From Hymenobacter fodinae (GTDB taxonomy: Bacteria; Bacteroidota; Bacteroidia; Cytophagales; Hymenobacteraceae): DNA of 64,000 nucleotides. This document shows positions 1 through 8,666 of this stretch, in pieces (positions within the stretch are counted from its first letter, which is position 1; each line of letters opens with the position of its first letter). A program made the translations under genes and the position numbers. Location: assembly GCF_004745825.1 (NCBI RefSeq), contig NZ_SRLA01000004.1:186001-250000 (forward strand). The letters run 5' to 3'. The notes beneath the pieces were generated by a model, which worked only from the letters and a program-made list of their open reading frames with translations, made no database searches and was not told the DNA's origin.

Positions 1-818
1 AACGGGCTCAATTCAGCCACAAAGGCACCTTTGGGCATGCCTTGTTGCTGGCGGGCAGCCGCGGTAAAATAGGGGCGGCCGTGCTAGCTTCCCGGGCTTG
101 CCTGCACGGGGGCGTGGGGCTGCTCACGGTACGCGTGCCGGCCATCGGTTACGACATTCTACAGACCTCGGCGCCGGAAGCTATGGCCCTTACCGATCCG
201 GCTACCGACTTTGTAACGGAGCTACCCGACCTGAAACCTTACGCCGCCATTGGTATTGGGCCAGGCCTAGGCCAGGAAGCTGCTACGCGCGACGTGCTGG
301 AGCAGCTACTTAAAGCGGCTACGGTGCCCTTGGTTATTGATGCCGACGCCCTAAATATTTTGGGGGCTAACCGGGAGCTGCTAGACCTACTGCCACCTGA
401 TACCTTGCTTACGCCTCATCCCAAAGAGTTCGAGCGCCTCACTGAGCCCGCCCGCGACGACTATCACCGCCTAGAACTGCTGCGGGATTTTGCCCGGCAG
501 CGTCGCTGCTACTGCGTGCTTAAGGGTGCCTACACGGCTCTGGCTACTCCCGATGGCGTGCTTTACTTCAATAGCACCGGCAACCCTGGTATGGCCACAG
601 GCGGCAGCGGCGACGTGCTGACGGGCCTACTGCTGGCACTACGTGCCGACCAGCGCCTTTCCCCGCTCGATGCGACGTTGCTAGGCCTCTACGCGCACGG
701 CCGTGCCGGCGACCTAGCTGCTGAAGAAACTGGGCAAGCAGGCCTGACGGCCGGCGATATTGCCCGGTTTATTGGCCCTGCCCTGCACAAGCTCACCACA
801 CTACCGGCACGGCTCTAA
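1..818 (+). CDS. nnrD: NAD(P)H-hydrate dehydratase domain (NnrD/YjeF C-terminal), 5' end outside the window
   Basis: This is the ADP- or ATP-dependent dehydratase that repairs hydrated NAD(P)H in the cytoplasm. The frame is open from base 3, so the true start lies upstream. The first visible residues include HKGTFGHALLLAGS followed by GKIGAA, the ribokinase-like nucleotide-site opening of the family. Further on are PLVIDADALN, LTPHPKEF and the catalytic-loop signature NPGMATGGSGDVLTG, where the Asp is the expected catalytic base. In most Bacteroidota this domain is fused to an N-terminal NnrE epimerase domain; whether that holds here cannot be seen. The stop is TAA at 816-818. The gene converges on the membrane-protein gene ending at 865. 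The identity of the domain is secure; only the full architecture is unknown. Confidence 0.93.
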   Translation, partial: RAQFSHKGTFGHALLLAGSRGKIGAAVLASRACLHGGVGLLTVRVPAIGYDILQTSAPEAMALTDPATDFVTELPDLKPYAAIGIGPGLGQEAATRDVLEQLLKAATVPLVIDADALNILGANRELLDLLPPDTLLTPHPKEFERLTEPARDDYHRLELLRDFARQRRCYCVLKGAYTALATPDGVLYFNSTGNPGMATGGSGDVLTGLLLALRADQRLSPLDATLLGLYAHGRAGDLAAEETGQAGLTAGDIARFIGPALHKLTTLPARL

Positions 819-864
819 CAACAATACCTCAACAGAAGCAGTTTACTACTCCGCTCTCTAGTGG

Positions 865-1773
865 CTACAACAAGAATTTACTAGCCAGCCAAACTACCAA
901 GAACTGCACCACCATTACTCCATCGGCCAGCAGGGCAAAGTAGTAATCTGAGCGCGACTCGTCGGCGAACCAGATGACGCCAGCCGCTAGTAGTAGCGGC
1001 AGCAGAAATACGGTTTGGTGGTGTACGGGCATTCCGATAGGTACCAGCACTGCGGCCCCCACCAGCGCAGCTAAAGCAACTAGTTTAGTGGCTTTTACCC
1101 CAAAAACCCCCGGAAAAGTGCGGGTCCCAATTAGGAGGTCTTTGCTGTAGTCGCGGATATCAAAAACAAAGGCCAGTGCCAGTATGAACAGAAAGCGGCG
1201 GGCAAACAATACCCCCACCACCGGATCTAGCAGTGACCGGTGCAGGTAAAGCGCCGGAATCCAGACGGTGACGGCGGCCCACACATAGGCAATCAGAAAC
1301 ACCTTTAGCAGCGGAAAATCACGCAGGGCCCACCACCGCCCCTTCACTTTCGCAATGGGCAGGGAATAGAGCAGCGAGATGACGGCCAAATGCCCAATAA
1401 ACCCAATCAGGTGCTGCCAGCCGTCCCACAAAAACAAGGCCCCCGCCACGGCCAGCGCTACCATAGCCAGGAAAAACAATCCGCGCCGGTGGGCCCGCAT
1501 CCAGCTTTTGCGCCCCGAGAGAGCCACCGGCTGGCTATGCTTGTAAGGAAGCACGCTGTCGAGGTTGTAGAGGAACAGCGTGGCCGTGAAAATCATGATG
1601 CCCAGCCGCCATGGAATGTGCACCTGCCAGAACAGAAACGTGGCCCATGTGAGGCCTAGCGCCGCCAAGGCCAGCCAAGTGCTACTATAGAGCACCGCAT
1701 CAAGCCCACCCTTCAGCCACGAAGGGCTGAGCGCAGGCGTTGGGGCGGAACCTGATGAACGAGCAAAGGGCAT
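865..1773 (-). CDS. UbiA-like prenyltransferase-family membrane protein
   Basis: A polytopic inner-membrane protein of 302 residues with about eight hydrophobic segments. The UbiA fold is suggested by two Asp-containing loops: FLYNLDSVLPYK near residue 90, and FDIRDYSKDLLIGTRTFP near residue 205. The second matches the DxxxD-type second motif of UbiA enzymes, which bind prenyl diphosphate through Mg2+. The first is weaker than the usual NxxxDxxxD, so the substrate, or even catalytic activity, is uncertain. Known UbiA enzymes attach prenyl chains to quinone, heme or chlorin acceptors. The neighbouring genes (DUF6766-like, pyrophosphatase) do not reveal a pathway. A TATCTTCG box at 1816-1823 could be its -7 element. 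Family membership is likely; the function is not assigned. Confidence 0.72.
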   Translation of the reverse strand: MPFARSSGSAPTPALSPSWLKGGLDAVLYSSTWLALAALGLTWATFLFWQVHIPWRLGIMIFTATLFLYNLDSVLPYKHSQPVALSGRKSWMRAHRRGLFFLAMVALAVAGALFLWDGWQHLIGFIGHLAVISLLYSLPIAKVKGRWWALRDFPLLKVFLIAYVWAAVTVWIPALYLHRSLLDPVVGVLFARRFLFILALAFVFDIRDYSKDLLIGTRTFPGVFGVKATKLVALAALVGAAVLVPIGMPVHHQTVFLLPLLLAAGVIWFADESRSDYYFALLADGVMVVQFLVVWLASKFLL

Positions 1774-1837
1774 GATCTTACTACGTGGCTACTACCGAGG
1801 CGTAGTGTGCCAGCGCGAAGATAGAAGCCCCCAGTAC

Positions 1838-2521
1838 TTATTTGCCGGTTTCGTCGTGCGCCGCATCTACCGGCTTCGACTCTGGTGACCCGTGCTGGCG
1901 CAGAAAAATGGAGAGGCCTACAAGGGAAATAATGGATATAAATTCGCTCTGCCAGTTCTGCAACGACTCAAACCAGAACCGTGAGGTTTGCATGTACTCA
2001 AGCATAGTTACTGTGGGCTTGCCCTCGTGTTGCTGCTCAATGCTATACACCTCAGCTCCGCCCTTAGCATGCAGCCAAAATGACCCAAAAAACAACAGAA
2101 AGAACATTAAGCTCAGGGAGCGACGGTACAATGCCAGTTGCCAGCCACCGTGTTTCACCGGGCTGGGGGCATCTTGCTTGGTAGGGTCGGGCTCTTTGTC
2201 TACTTCTTCCTCCTCGTACAGTTTTTTGGACTCCGAAGAGCCACGCTGTCGCAGCCAGATGGTCAGCACCACGTACAGGCCCATTTGCAAAAACTCGCTT
2301 TCCCAGTTCTCAAAAGTGGCTTCCAGAAAATGCCCCGACCCCAAGTACTGGCCTAGGGTAAGCGGTAGCAGTCCCATTTCCTCCAAGTCACTGTTATTAT
2401 CCAGCCACCCGGTGAAAATCTGACCAGCTAATGTTCCAATCACCAGCACACTACCAACCAGCAACAGGCTGTTTTCATACAGCCAGCGCAACAAGGGTGA
2501 GGAATAGGGTTTTTTCGGCAT
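1838..2521 (-). CDS. DUF6766-like membrane protein with an internal duplication
   Basis: A 227-residue membrane protein I match, from memory, to the DUF6766 family of unknown function. It has about four hydrophobic segments arranged as two similar halves. One half ends with FENWESEFLQMGLYVVLT followed by IWLRQRGSSESK. The other ends with LQNWQSEFISIISLVGLS followed by IFLRQHGSPESK. The central stretch around residues 100-120 is charged and probably cytoplasmic (EEEEVDKEPDPTKQD). The repeated (Q/E)NWxSEF and LRQxGSxESK motifs are visible directly. The gene sits upstream of the UbiA-like gene on the same strand with a 64-base gap, so they may be co-transcribed. No function can be inferred. Confidence 0.7.
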   Translation of the reverse strand: MPKKPYSSPLLRWLYENSLLLVGSVLVIGTLAGQIFTGWLDNNSDLEEMGLLPLTLGQYLGSGHFLEATFENWESEFLQMGLYVVLTIWLRQRGSSESKKLYEEEEVDKEPDPTKQDAPSPVKHGGWQLALYRRSLSLMFFLLFFGSFWLHAKGGAEVYSIEQQHEGKPTVTMLEYMQTSRFWFESLQNWQSEFISIISLVGLSIFLRQHGSPESKPVDAAHDETGK

Positions 2522-2591
2522 AGTGGCCTAAATACGATGGCGCTACTACAAAGGCTGCTACACTTGAGCTTTTGGCCCACTGGGTACTTAA

Positions 2592-2633
2592 CAAAACAGC
2601 CTCCCGGAGTCCACGAAAGACTCTGGGAGGCTG
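2592..2633 (-). terminator. Rho-independent terminator after ppa
   Basis: A 15-base arm (2597-2611, cagcctcccggagtc) pairs with 2619-2633 (gactctgggaggctg) with one mismatch and a 7-base loop. Read on the minus strand the stem is followed by TTTTGTT. It lies 36 bases past the ppa stop. Confidence 0.85.
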
Positions 2634-2668
2634 CCTGTTATCTAGCAACGAATACGTCGCTAGGCCAC

Positions 2669-3253
2669 TTAGCTGATAATTTCCTGTTGCACGCTTGCCG
2701 CGCTCTGCTCGTTACCGTTAGGGAAAGTTTCGTTGTAGAGCTTGATGCTGTCCTCGATGATGCGGTAGGCATCTTCACGGCCCATGAAGCGCTCTACGCT
2801 CACGTGCTTGTGTTCCAGCGCTTTGTAATCTTCAAAGAAGCGCTGCATTTCCAGCAGCGTGTGGGGCGGCAGGTCTGCAATATCGTTGTAGTGGTTTACC
2901 GACACATCGTTGGCAGCCACGGCAATGATCTTGTCGTCCTCCTCATCCTGGTCAATCATTTGCATCACGCCAATTACCTTGGCTTCTACCAAGCACATGG
3001 GCACGATATCAACCGAGCAAAGCACCAGAATATCCAGGGGGTCTTTGTCGTCGCAATACGTCTTCGGGATAAAGCCATAGGCGGCGGGATAATGCACTGC
3101 CGAGAACAGTACGCGGTCCAGCTTCAGCAGGCCGCTGTCTTTGTCCAGCTCATATTTACCCTTAGAGCCTTTAGGAATTTCGATAATGCCGTTGACAACA
3201 GCAGGAGCGTTTTCGCCACGCTCAACGTCGTGCCAGGGGTTAAAATGAGCCAT
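2669..3253 (-). CDS. ppa: Inorganic pyrophosphatase, family I
   Basis: Soluble cytoplasmic pyrophosphatase (194 residues) that hydrolyses PPi to two phosphates and so pulls nucleotide, lipid and polymer synthesis forward. Family I signatures are present in order: IEIPKGSKGKYELDK, then YPAAYGFIPKTYCDDKDPLD carrying the metal-binding Asp cluster, then DIVPM and DEEDDKIIAVA. The length suits a Bacteroidota family I enzyme, slightly longer than E. coli PPase. The start MAHFNPWHDVERG has the family's typical N-terminus. The gene stands alone between the PafA gene and a strong terminator. Confidence 0.96.
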   Translation of the reverse strand: MAHFNPWHDVERGENAPAVVNGIIEIPKGSKGKYELDKDSGLLKLDRVLFSAVHYPAAYGFIPKTYCDDKDPLDILVLCSVDIVPMCLVEAKVIGVMQMIDQDEEDDKIIAVAANDVSVNHYNDIADLPPHTLLEMQRFFEDYKALEHKHVSVERFMGREDAYRIIEDSIKLYNETFPNGNEQSAASVQQEIIS

Positions 3254-3389
3254 GTGTGAGAGAAGTAGGCGCGGCCGTGCGCCGCGTAGGAAGAATAGGT
3301 TGTAAAAGAAGTGTGCATGCGCCGCTCGGGCGCTTGATGGTAGGAGTTGGCAAGAGGCCTACGTAGTTTTCCAAATTACGTTGCCTGCG

Positions 3390-5105
3390 TTACTTCTGCG
3401 ACAAAACTTCTAGCAGCGGCTGCCCCGTGCACCCATCGGGCTCTTGGATGTGCAGCCAGCGTGCCAAGGTAGCTGCAATATCGGTGATTTTAGCCGGAGC
3501 TGATGACTCGCCGTGCTTTACGTGCCAGCCCCAGAACACAACCGGAATATGCGTGTCGTAATTGCCCGATGAGCCGTGGGTTGTGCCTTTGTTAACTGGG
3601 TATTGATACGACTCAAGCCAGCCGGGCTCCAGCACCACCATTACGTCGCCGGAGCGCTTGGGGAAGTAGCCGTTTTCCAGGTACATCAGCATACCACTTT
3701 CCCAGTGTGATTTCTGCAGGTCTTCAGCCGTAATAGCGCGCGTAACGCCAGCAAAGCCCGTCATAAGCTTGGCCACTTCGCGCTGCATCTGGTAGAGATC
3801 TAGCTTTTTCTCCTCAATCAGCGGACGATTCAGGTATACCTGCTGATTTTCGTAGCTAAGCACCCACTTGCCAGCGCCATGCAGTTGCACCAGCTTACGC
3901 TGCAGAGAGTCGCGCATTAGGCCCGGCCCAACTGAGCCCGCTGGAATGCGCTTGTCGCGGAGAAAATCAGGTGAGTGCGCCGCGCCATGGTCGGCACTTA
4001 AAAACACCAGCACCTGCTTCTTGCCCACTTTCTTATCCAAGTACTGAAACAGCCGCTCCAGCTCCTGGTCGAGGCGCAGGTAGGTGTCTTCCGTCTCAAT
4101 GGCATTGGGCCCAAACTGGTGGCCTACGTAGTCGGTGCTGGAAAAGCTCAGGGCTAGAAAGTCGGTCTGCCCGCGCTGGCCTAGCTGTTCTGCCCGAAGC
4201 GCCTCCAGGGCAAAGTCCAGCGTGAGGGTATTCCCAAATGGCGTCGAGCGGATCAGATCAAGGTTGCGCGGCGTAGCTACCGGAGGCTTCTCCCCTTCCG
4301 TCTGTATGTTCTGCTTAACGGGTGTAATGGGAGCGGCGCTCAGGGTTGGTAAGTCGTGCGGAAAAACGGGCTTGGCCTCACCCTTAAACACTCCTTCCCA
4401 AGCCACGTCATCCGCGGAGCTTTCGGTGTACTGCCCAATGGGTAGTAGCGTTTCCCAGGGCTTGCTCAGGTATTGCGCTGCCAGCTGCCGCTGGTTGAAC
4501 TTCTGCACCCACTCCGGTAGCGTGGTCTGGTAGAATGTGCTGGAGATGAAAGCCCCATTCGAGCCATCGTACCAGTAGGCGGCATTGGCCGCGTGCCCAG
4601 CCGGCAGAATGGAGCCCCGGTCCTTGATGCACACCCCAATTACTTTGCTCTGGAAGTTCGTAGCCAGACGCAGCTCGTCGGTGATGGTGCTGGTGAGCAT
4701 GTGACGCGGCGACTGCTGCCCGGCAGCAGCCGTTCCACCTACTGCCTGTACGGTTTTGTCTTCGGTTACATACGTGCCCTTGCCTTCTTCGCGCACCAGC
4801 CAGTTGTTGCCTACAATCCCGTGCACTGAGGGCGTCGTACCGGTGTAAATGCTGGCGTGGCCCGGTCCAGTGTAAGTGGGCACGTAGTTATAATGAGCAT
4901 TTTCATAGCTGAAGCCTTCGCCCAGCAGTCGGCGGAAACCACCTTTGCCGTATTTATTCCAGTAGCGGTAGAGGTAATCGTAGCGCATCTGGTCTACTAC
5001 AATACCCACGACCAACTTGGGGCGGTCCAGTGATTTGGAAGCTTTCTGGGCGAAAGCAGGCAGAGCCAACGTGGCTGCCAGCAACAGGCTCAGGTGTTTT
5101 TTCAA
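3390..5105 (-). CDS. pafA: PafA-type alkaline phosphatase (periplasmic)
   Basis: A secreted phosphate-monoester hydrolase of the alkaline phosphatase superfamily, 571 residues, with a signal peptide (residues 1-19, cut after AFA-Q). The catalytic signature matches the PafA class studied in Elizabethkingia. Asp38 lies in VVDQM, a Zn ligand position. The Thr79 nucleophile is in PTYTGPGHASIYTGT, Asn100 in GIVGNNW, and Lys161 and Arg163 in CIKDRGSILPAG. A C-terminal metal site is given by LSADHGAAHSPD and by THGSSGNYDTHIPV. The enzyme would release phosphate from organic esters in the periplasm. There is no phosphate-uptake gene next to it. A TATCTTTG box at 5157-5164 gives a plausible promoter with a leader of about 45 bases. 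Confidence 0.92.
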   Translation of the reverse strand: MKKHLSLLLAATLALPAFAQKASKSLDRPKLVVGIVVDQMRYDYLYRYWNKYGKGGFRRLLGEGFSYENAHYNYVPTYTGPGHASIYTGTTPSVHGIVGNNWLVREEGKGTYVTEDKTVQAVGGTAAAGQQSPRHMLTSTITDELRLATNFQSKVIGVCIKDRGSILPAGHAANAAYWYDGSNGAFISSTFYQTTLPEWVQKFNQRQLAAQYLSKPWETLLPIGQYTESSADDVAWEGVFKGEAKPVFPHDLPTLSAAPITPVKQNIQTEGEKPPVATPRNLDLIRSTPFGNTLTLDFALEALRAEQLGQRGQTDFLALSFSSTDYVGHQFGPNAIETEDTYLRLDQELERLFQYLDKKVGKKQVLVFLSADHGAAHSPDFLRDKRIPAGSVGPGLMRDSLQRKLVQLHGAGKWVLSYENQQVYLNRPLIEEKKLDLYQMQREVAKLMTGFAGVTRAITAEDLQKSHWESGMLMYLENGYFPKRSGDVMVVLEPGWLESYQYPVNKGTTHGSSGNYDTHIPVVFWGWHVKHGESSAPAKITDIAATLARWLHIQEPDGCTGQPLLEVLSQK

Positions 5106-5156
5106 AGCGGAAGGAAGTTTATGAGCCAGAGCAAGCTCCGGCTACGCACGAGTGCT

Positions 5157-5164
5157 CAAAGATA
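5157..5164 (-). promoter_or_regulatory. -7 promoter box upstream of pafA
   Basis: Minus-strand TATCTTTG matches the Bacteroidota TAnnTTTG -7 consensus exactly and lies about 50 bases before the pafA start. No TTG at the ideal 19-base spacing is visible, so this is a half-supported promoter. Confidence 0.45.
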
Positions 5165-5282
5165 GGCCGCAACCACGGGAATAACCTCGTCCGCAGCCTT
5201 ATTAGCCCTTCGCCGTACAGCTATGCTAGGCCAGTTACGGTCCTATATCCGTTGCATTCTCCTTCGCTTTAAGCTTACTTCT

Positions 5283-6008
5283 ATGGCAGAACAGAACTCG
5301 TATGCCCTAATTTTTGATATGGATGGCGTTCTGATCGATAACACCGCCTTCCAAGCCCGCGCCTTCCAGTTTCTGTTTCGCGACCTAGGCCTTACTACCA
5401 ACGCGCTACAACTACTGCGCCGGCTCAATGGCATGCCGGCCACTAAAATACTGGAAACCGTATTCACCAATCCTGTCCCTAAGAAGCAGCTTGAGAGTTA
5501 TGCTGATCAACGCGAGTTTCTCTACCGCGTGCTCTACTGGGAGAAGCGCCGAGAAGTAGCCGGCTTAACTTCCTTTCTGGAAGCAGCTCGGGCGGCTGGT
5601 TTCAAGATAGGCCTAGGCACTGGCTCCATCAACGATACCATCAGTTACATCATCGACCATCTTGATCTGCGTCGGCATTTCGACGTGATAGTGGGCAAAG
5701 ACGATGTGGACCGCGGTAAGCCTCACGCCGATACCTACACCGTTACGGCCCGCGAGCTAGGTGTACCACCAGAGCGCTGCTTGGTCTTTGAAGATGCGCT
5801 AATGGGTGAACAAGCGGCCTATAAAGCTGGTATGCGCTGCATCGCCCTCAGCACATCCATCAAGTCCGACAAGTTTCAGGCCCCATTAAAAGTTGTCAAA
5901 GACTTTACAGAAATCACCCCATCGCAAGTGCTAGAACTACTCGAGCAAAACCCACCTATTCCGAAGCCTAGTAAACAGCTGGCTAAGCGAGAATACATGA
6001 AGCTCTGA
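5283..6008 (+). CDS. HAD-superfamily hydrolase, beta-phosphoglucomutase-like subfamily
   Basis: A 241-residue haloacid-dehalogenase-fold phosphatase or phosphomutase. Motif I is FDMDGVLIDN, with the nucleophilic Asp and the acid/base Asp two residues on. Motif II is LGTGSIND. The motif III Lys is in GKDDVDRGKPHAD, and motif IV is CLVFEDALMGEQAA. The helical cap after motif I and the GKP-type motif place it near beta-phosphoglucomutase and phosphoglycolate phosphatase, but the substrate cannot be read from sequence. I chose the ATG giving MAEQNSYALIFDMDG; an in-frame ATG 60 bases upstream would add a basic extension unlike the family. A shared terminator follows, convergent with atpG. Confidence 0.85.
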   Translation: MAEQNSYALIFDMDGVLIDNTAFQARAFQFLFRDLGLTTNALQLLRRLNGMPATKILETVFTNPVPKKQLESYADQREFLYRVLYWEKRREVAGLTSFLEAARAAGFKIGLGTGSINDTISYIIDHLDLRRHFDVIVGKDDVDRGKPHADTYTVTARELGVPPERCLVFEDALMGEQAAYKAGMRCIALSTSIKSDKFQAPLKVVKDFTEITPSQVLELLEQNPPIPKPSKQLAKREYMKL

Positions 6009-6030
6009 CGCTGCTCTACAGATTAGCCAT

Positions 6031-6077
6031 AAAATAACGAGGCCCAATTCCAATTGGAACCGGGCCTCGTTTGCTTT
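6031..6077. terminator. Bidirectional terminator between the HAD gene and atpG
   Basis: Arms 6036-6045 (aacgaggccc) and 6062-6071 (gggcctcgtt) pair perfectly, with a further inner aattcc/ggaa pairing. T-rich runs lie on both sides (TGCTTTT on plus, TTATTTTA on minus), as suits converging genes. Confidence 0.85.
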
Positions 6078-6090
6078 TGGTGAAACTGCT

Positions 6091-6981
6091 TTAGCGGTTG
6101 GAAGCAAGTGCTTCGGCACCACCTACAATTTCAAGAATTTCAGTGGTAATAGCGGCCTGACGCGTACGGTTGTACGTCAGCTTCAACTGCTTAAGGAGCT
6201 CGCCGGCGTTTTCCGTCGCCTTTTCCATTGCCGTCATGCGGGCGCCGTGCTCCGAAGCGTTGCTTTCGAGTACAGCCTTATAAAGCTGCACCTTAATCGA
6301 CTGCGGAATCAGGGTCTGCACGATTTGCTCTTTCGAGGGCTCAAAGATGTAATCCACGTTCGAGGTGGCCTGAGCGTTGGCGGGCAGCTCGGCGGGCACC
6401 AGCGGCAGCAACTGCTCGGTGCGCACAATCTGCGTAGCTACGTTCCGGAACTCGTTGTAGACCATTACTACCTCGTCGTACTGACCGGCCCGGAAACCTT
6501 CCATTGCCTGCTCGGCCGCTTCACGCACCGTGTCAAACGACAACTTGCCAAATACGTGTGAGTAGTTGCCTAGCAGTGGCAGACGCTTGCCGTAATACTC
6601 GTGTGCCTTGCGGCCGATGGCCAGCACCGTTACGTTACCAGCCGCAGCCTGCGCAGCATAACGCTCCTGAATAGTAGCGTTAACACCTTTGAAGATGTTG
6701 CTGTTGAAGGCACCCGCTAGGCCACGGTCAGAAGTAATGGCAATAATCAGGACGCGGTTCACGTCGCGCACTACGCCGTACTCGCTTACTACGTCATCGC
6801 CAGCCAGAGCCGTCAGGTTGCCCAGAATGTTGTTGAGCCGTTGCGCGTAAGGGCGCAGGCGCAGGATGTTGTCCTGAGCCCGACGCAGCTTAGCCGCGGC
6901 CACCATTTTCATGGCTTTCGTGATTTGCTGCGTGCTCTGCACCGACGTAATGCGGCTCCGGACTTCTTTTAAGCTAGCCAT
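6091..6981 (-). CDS. atpG: ATP synthase F1 subunit gamma
   Basis: The central rotary shaft of F1 (296 residues). Rotation of gamma inside the alpha3beta3 ring couples proton flow through Fo to ATP synthesis. The N-terminal helix MASLKEVRSRITSVQSTQQI and TKAMKMVAAAKLRRAQ is the classic signature. The C-terminal helix NRTRQAAITTEILEIVGGAEAL completes the coiled-coil. The middle Rossmann-like part includes ITSDRGLAGAFNSNI. It is the last gene of the minus-strand operon and ends at a bidirectional hairpin terminator. The 96-base gap to atpA carries a low-complexity inverted repeat. Confidence 0.97.
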   Translation of the reverse strand: MASLKEVRSRITSVQSTQQITKAMKMVAAAKLRRAQDNILRLRPYAQRLNNILGNLTALAGDDVVSEYGVVRDVNRVLIIAITSDRGLAGAFNSNIFKGVNATIQERYAAQAAAGNVTVLAIGRKAHEYYGKRLPLLGNYSHVFGKLSFDTVREAAEQAMEGFRAGQYDEVVMVYNEFRNVATQIVRTEQLLPLVPAELPANAQATSNVDYIFEPSKEQIVQTLIPQSIKVQLYKAVLESNASEHGARMTAMEKATENAGELLKQLKLTYNRTRQAAITTEILEIVGGAEALASNR

Positions 6982-6986
6982 TTATC

Positions 6987-7077
6987 GATTGTTGATTGTT
7001 AGTTGCTGATTGTTGATTGCTGGACGAGCTTCCTGAAAAGCGAATCATCCAACAACCAACAACCAACAATCAACCAG
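6987..7077. repeat. Low-complexity inverted repeat between atpA and atpG
   Basis: The left arm, 6987-7023, is built of gattgtt/gttgatt units. The right arm, 7049-7077, is built of caacaacc/caatcaacc units. They are imperfectly complementary and could fold into a long hairpin in the atp mRNA. This spacer has no gene. A related gttgattgttgatg text occurs near 46,657-46,690. Confidence 0.55.
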
Positions 7078-8661
7078 TTACTTAGAAGCGTATACTGCCG
7101 ACAGGTCTTTGGCAACCTGACGGATGGCACCCGTTACGGTGTCGTCCAGCTTGCCAGCCTTCAGTGCCTGCAGCACTTCGGGGTGACGAGTGTTCATTAC
7201 TTGCACGAACTCCTTCTCGAACTCACGCACCTTGTTAACAGGCACTTGGTCGAGCAGACCGTTGGTAGCGGCGTAGATTACGGCTACCTGATCCTCTACC
7301 TTCTGGGGCGAGAACTGGGGCTGCTTCAGGATTTCGAGGTTACGACGGCCACGCTCAATAGTCAGTTTGGTCGAAGCGTCAAGGTCAGAACCGAACTTAG
7401 CGAAGGCCTCGAGTTCACGGAACTGAGCCTGGTCAAGCTTCAGCGTACCCGATACTTTCTTCATCGACTTGATCTGCGCGTTACCACCTACGCGTGATAC
7501 CGAGATACCTACGTTAATGGCGGGGCGGATACCCGAGTTAAAGAGGTTGGTCTCGAGGAAGATCTGACCGTCGGTAATCGAAATTACGTTCGTGGGGATG
7601 TACGCCGAAACGTCACCAGCCTGGGTCTCGATGAGCGGCAGAGCTGTCAGCGAACCACCACCTTTCACCAAGTGCTTGATGCTCTCGGGCAGGTCGTTCA
7701 TGTCGCGCGCGATGGTGTCCGAAGCGTTAATCTTCGCGGCACGCTCGAGCAGGCGGCTGTGCAGGTAGAATACGTCACCGGGATAAGCCTCACGTCCGGG
7801 AGGACGACGCAGCAACAGCGACACCTCACGGTAGGCCACTGCCTGCTTCGACAAGTCGTCGTACACTACCAGGGCCGGACGGCCAGTGTCACGGAAGAAC
7901 TCGCCGATGGCGGCACCTGTGAAGGGCGCGAAGAACTGCATTGGAGCAGGGTCAGAAGCCGAAGCCGACACTACCACGGTGTAGTCCATGGCACCACCTT
8001 TGGTCAGGGCGTTTACTACCTGGGCTACCGTAGAGGCTTTCTGGCCTACGGCTACGTAGATGCAGAAAACAGGCTCGCCGCGGTCGTAGAACTCGCGCTG
8101 GTTCAGGATGGTGTCGATAGCTACCGTTGACTTACCCGTCTGACGGTCGCCGATGATCAGTTCGCGCTGACCACGGCCGATTGGAATCATGGCGTCGATA
8201 GCCTTGATACCCGTCTGCATGGGCTCGTTTACGGGCTGGCGGTAGATTACACCAGGAGCCTTACGCTCCAGGGGCATATCGTACAGCTCACCAGCAATGG
8301 GGCCACGGCCGTCGATGGGCTGACCGAGCGTGTTTACCACGCGGCCTACGATGCCTTCGCCAACTTTGATAGAAGCAATTTTATTGGTACGACGTACCGT
8401 AGCACCTTCCCGGATATCAGAGTAGTCGCCGAGCATTACGGCACCTACGTTGTCTTCTTCCAGGTTAAGCACGAGGGCCTGCAGGCCATTTTCAAATTCG
8501 AGCAATTCCCCCGACTGGGCTTTGCCCAGACCGTAGATGCGGGCTACACCGTCACCTACCTGCAGAACCGTACCAACCTCTTCGAGTTCGGCTTCGGTTT
8601 TGAAGTTAGACAGCTGCTCCCGCAGAATGGCGGATACTTCATCCGGACGTACTTCTGCCAT
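7078..8661 (-). CDS. atpA: ATP synthase F1 subunit alpha
   Basis: The non-catalytic nucleotide-binding subunit of the F1 head (527 residues). The P-loop GDRQTGKSTVAIDTI lies near residue 170. The alpha-specific PAINVGISVSRVGG lies near residue 375, along with RRPPGREAYPGDVFYLHSRL and the N-terminal crown DGVARIYGLGKAQSGELLEF. Its six-base spacing after atpH suggests translational linkage. The partner catalytic beta subunit (atpD) and epsilon (atpC) are not in this window; Bacteroidota commonly carry them at a separate locus. Confidence 0.98.
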   Translation of the reverse strand: MAEVRPDEVSAILREQLSNFKTEAELEEVGTVLQVGDGVARIYGLGKAQSGELLEFENGLQALVLNLEEDNVGAVMLGDYSDIREGATVRRTNKIASIKVGEGIVGRVVNTLGQPIDGRGPIAGELYDMPLERKAPGVIYRQPVNEPMQTGIKAIDAMIPIGRGQRELIIGDRQTGKSTVAIDTILNQREFYDRGEPVFCIYVAVGQKASTVAQVVNALTKGGAMDYTVVVSASASDPAPMQFFAPFTGAAIGEFFRDTGRPALVVYDDLSKQAVAYREVSLLLRRPPGREAYPGDVFYLHSRLLERAAKINASDTIARDMNDLPESIKHLVKGGGSLTALPLIETQAGDVSAYIPTNVISITDGQIFLETNLFNSGIRPAINVGISVSRVGGNAQIKSMKKVSGTLKLDQAQFRELEAFAKFGSDLDASTKLTIERGRRNLEILKQPQFSPQKVEDQVAVIYAATNGLLDQVPVNKVREFEKEFVQVMNTRHPEVLQALKAGKLDDTVTGAIRQVAKDLSAVYASK

Positions 8662-8666
8662 GACGC

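Noticed and set aside
2537..3259. A 240-codon plus-strand open frame opposite ppa
   Set aside because: It is antisense to the well-supported pyrophosphatase and has no family features.
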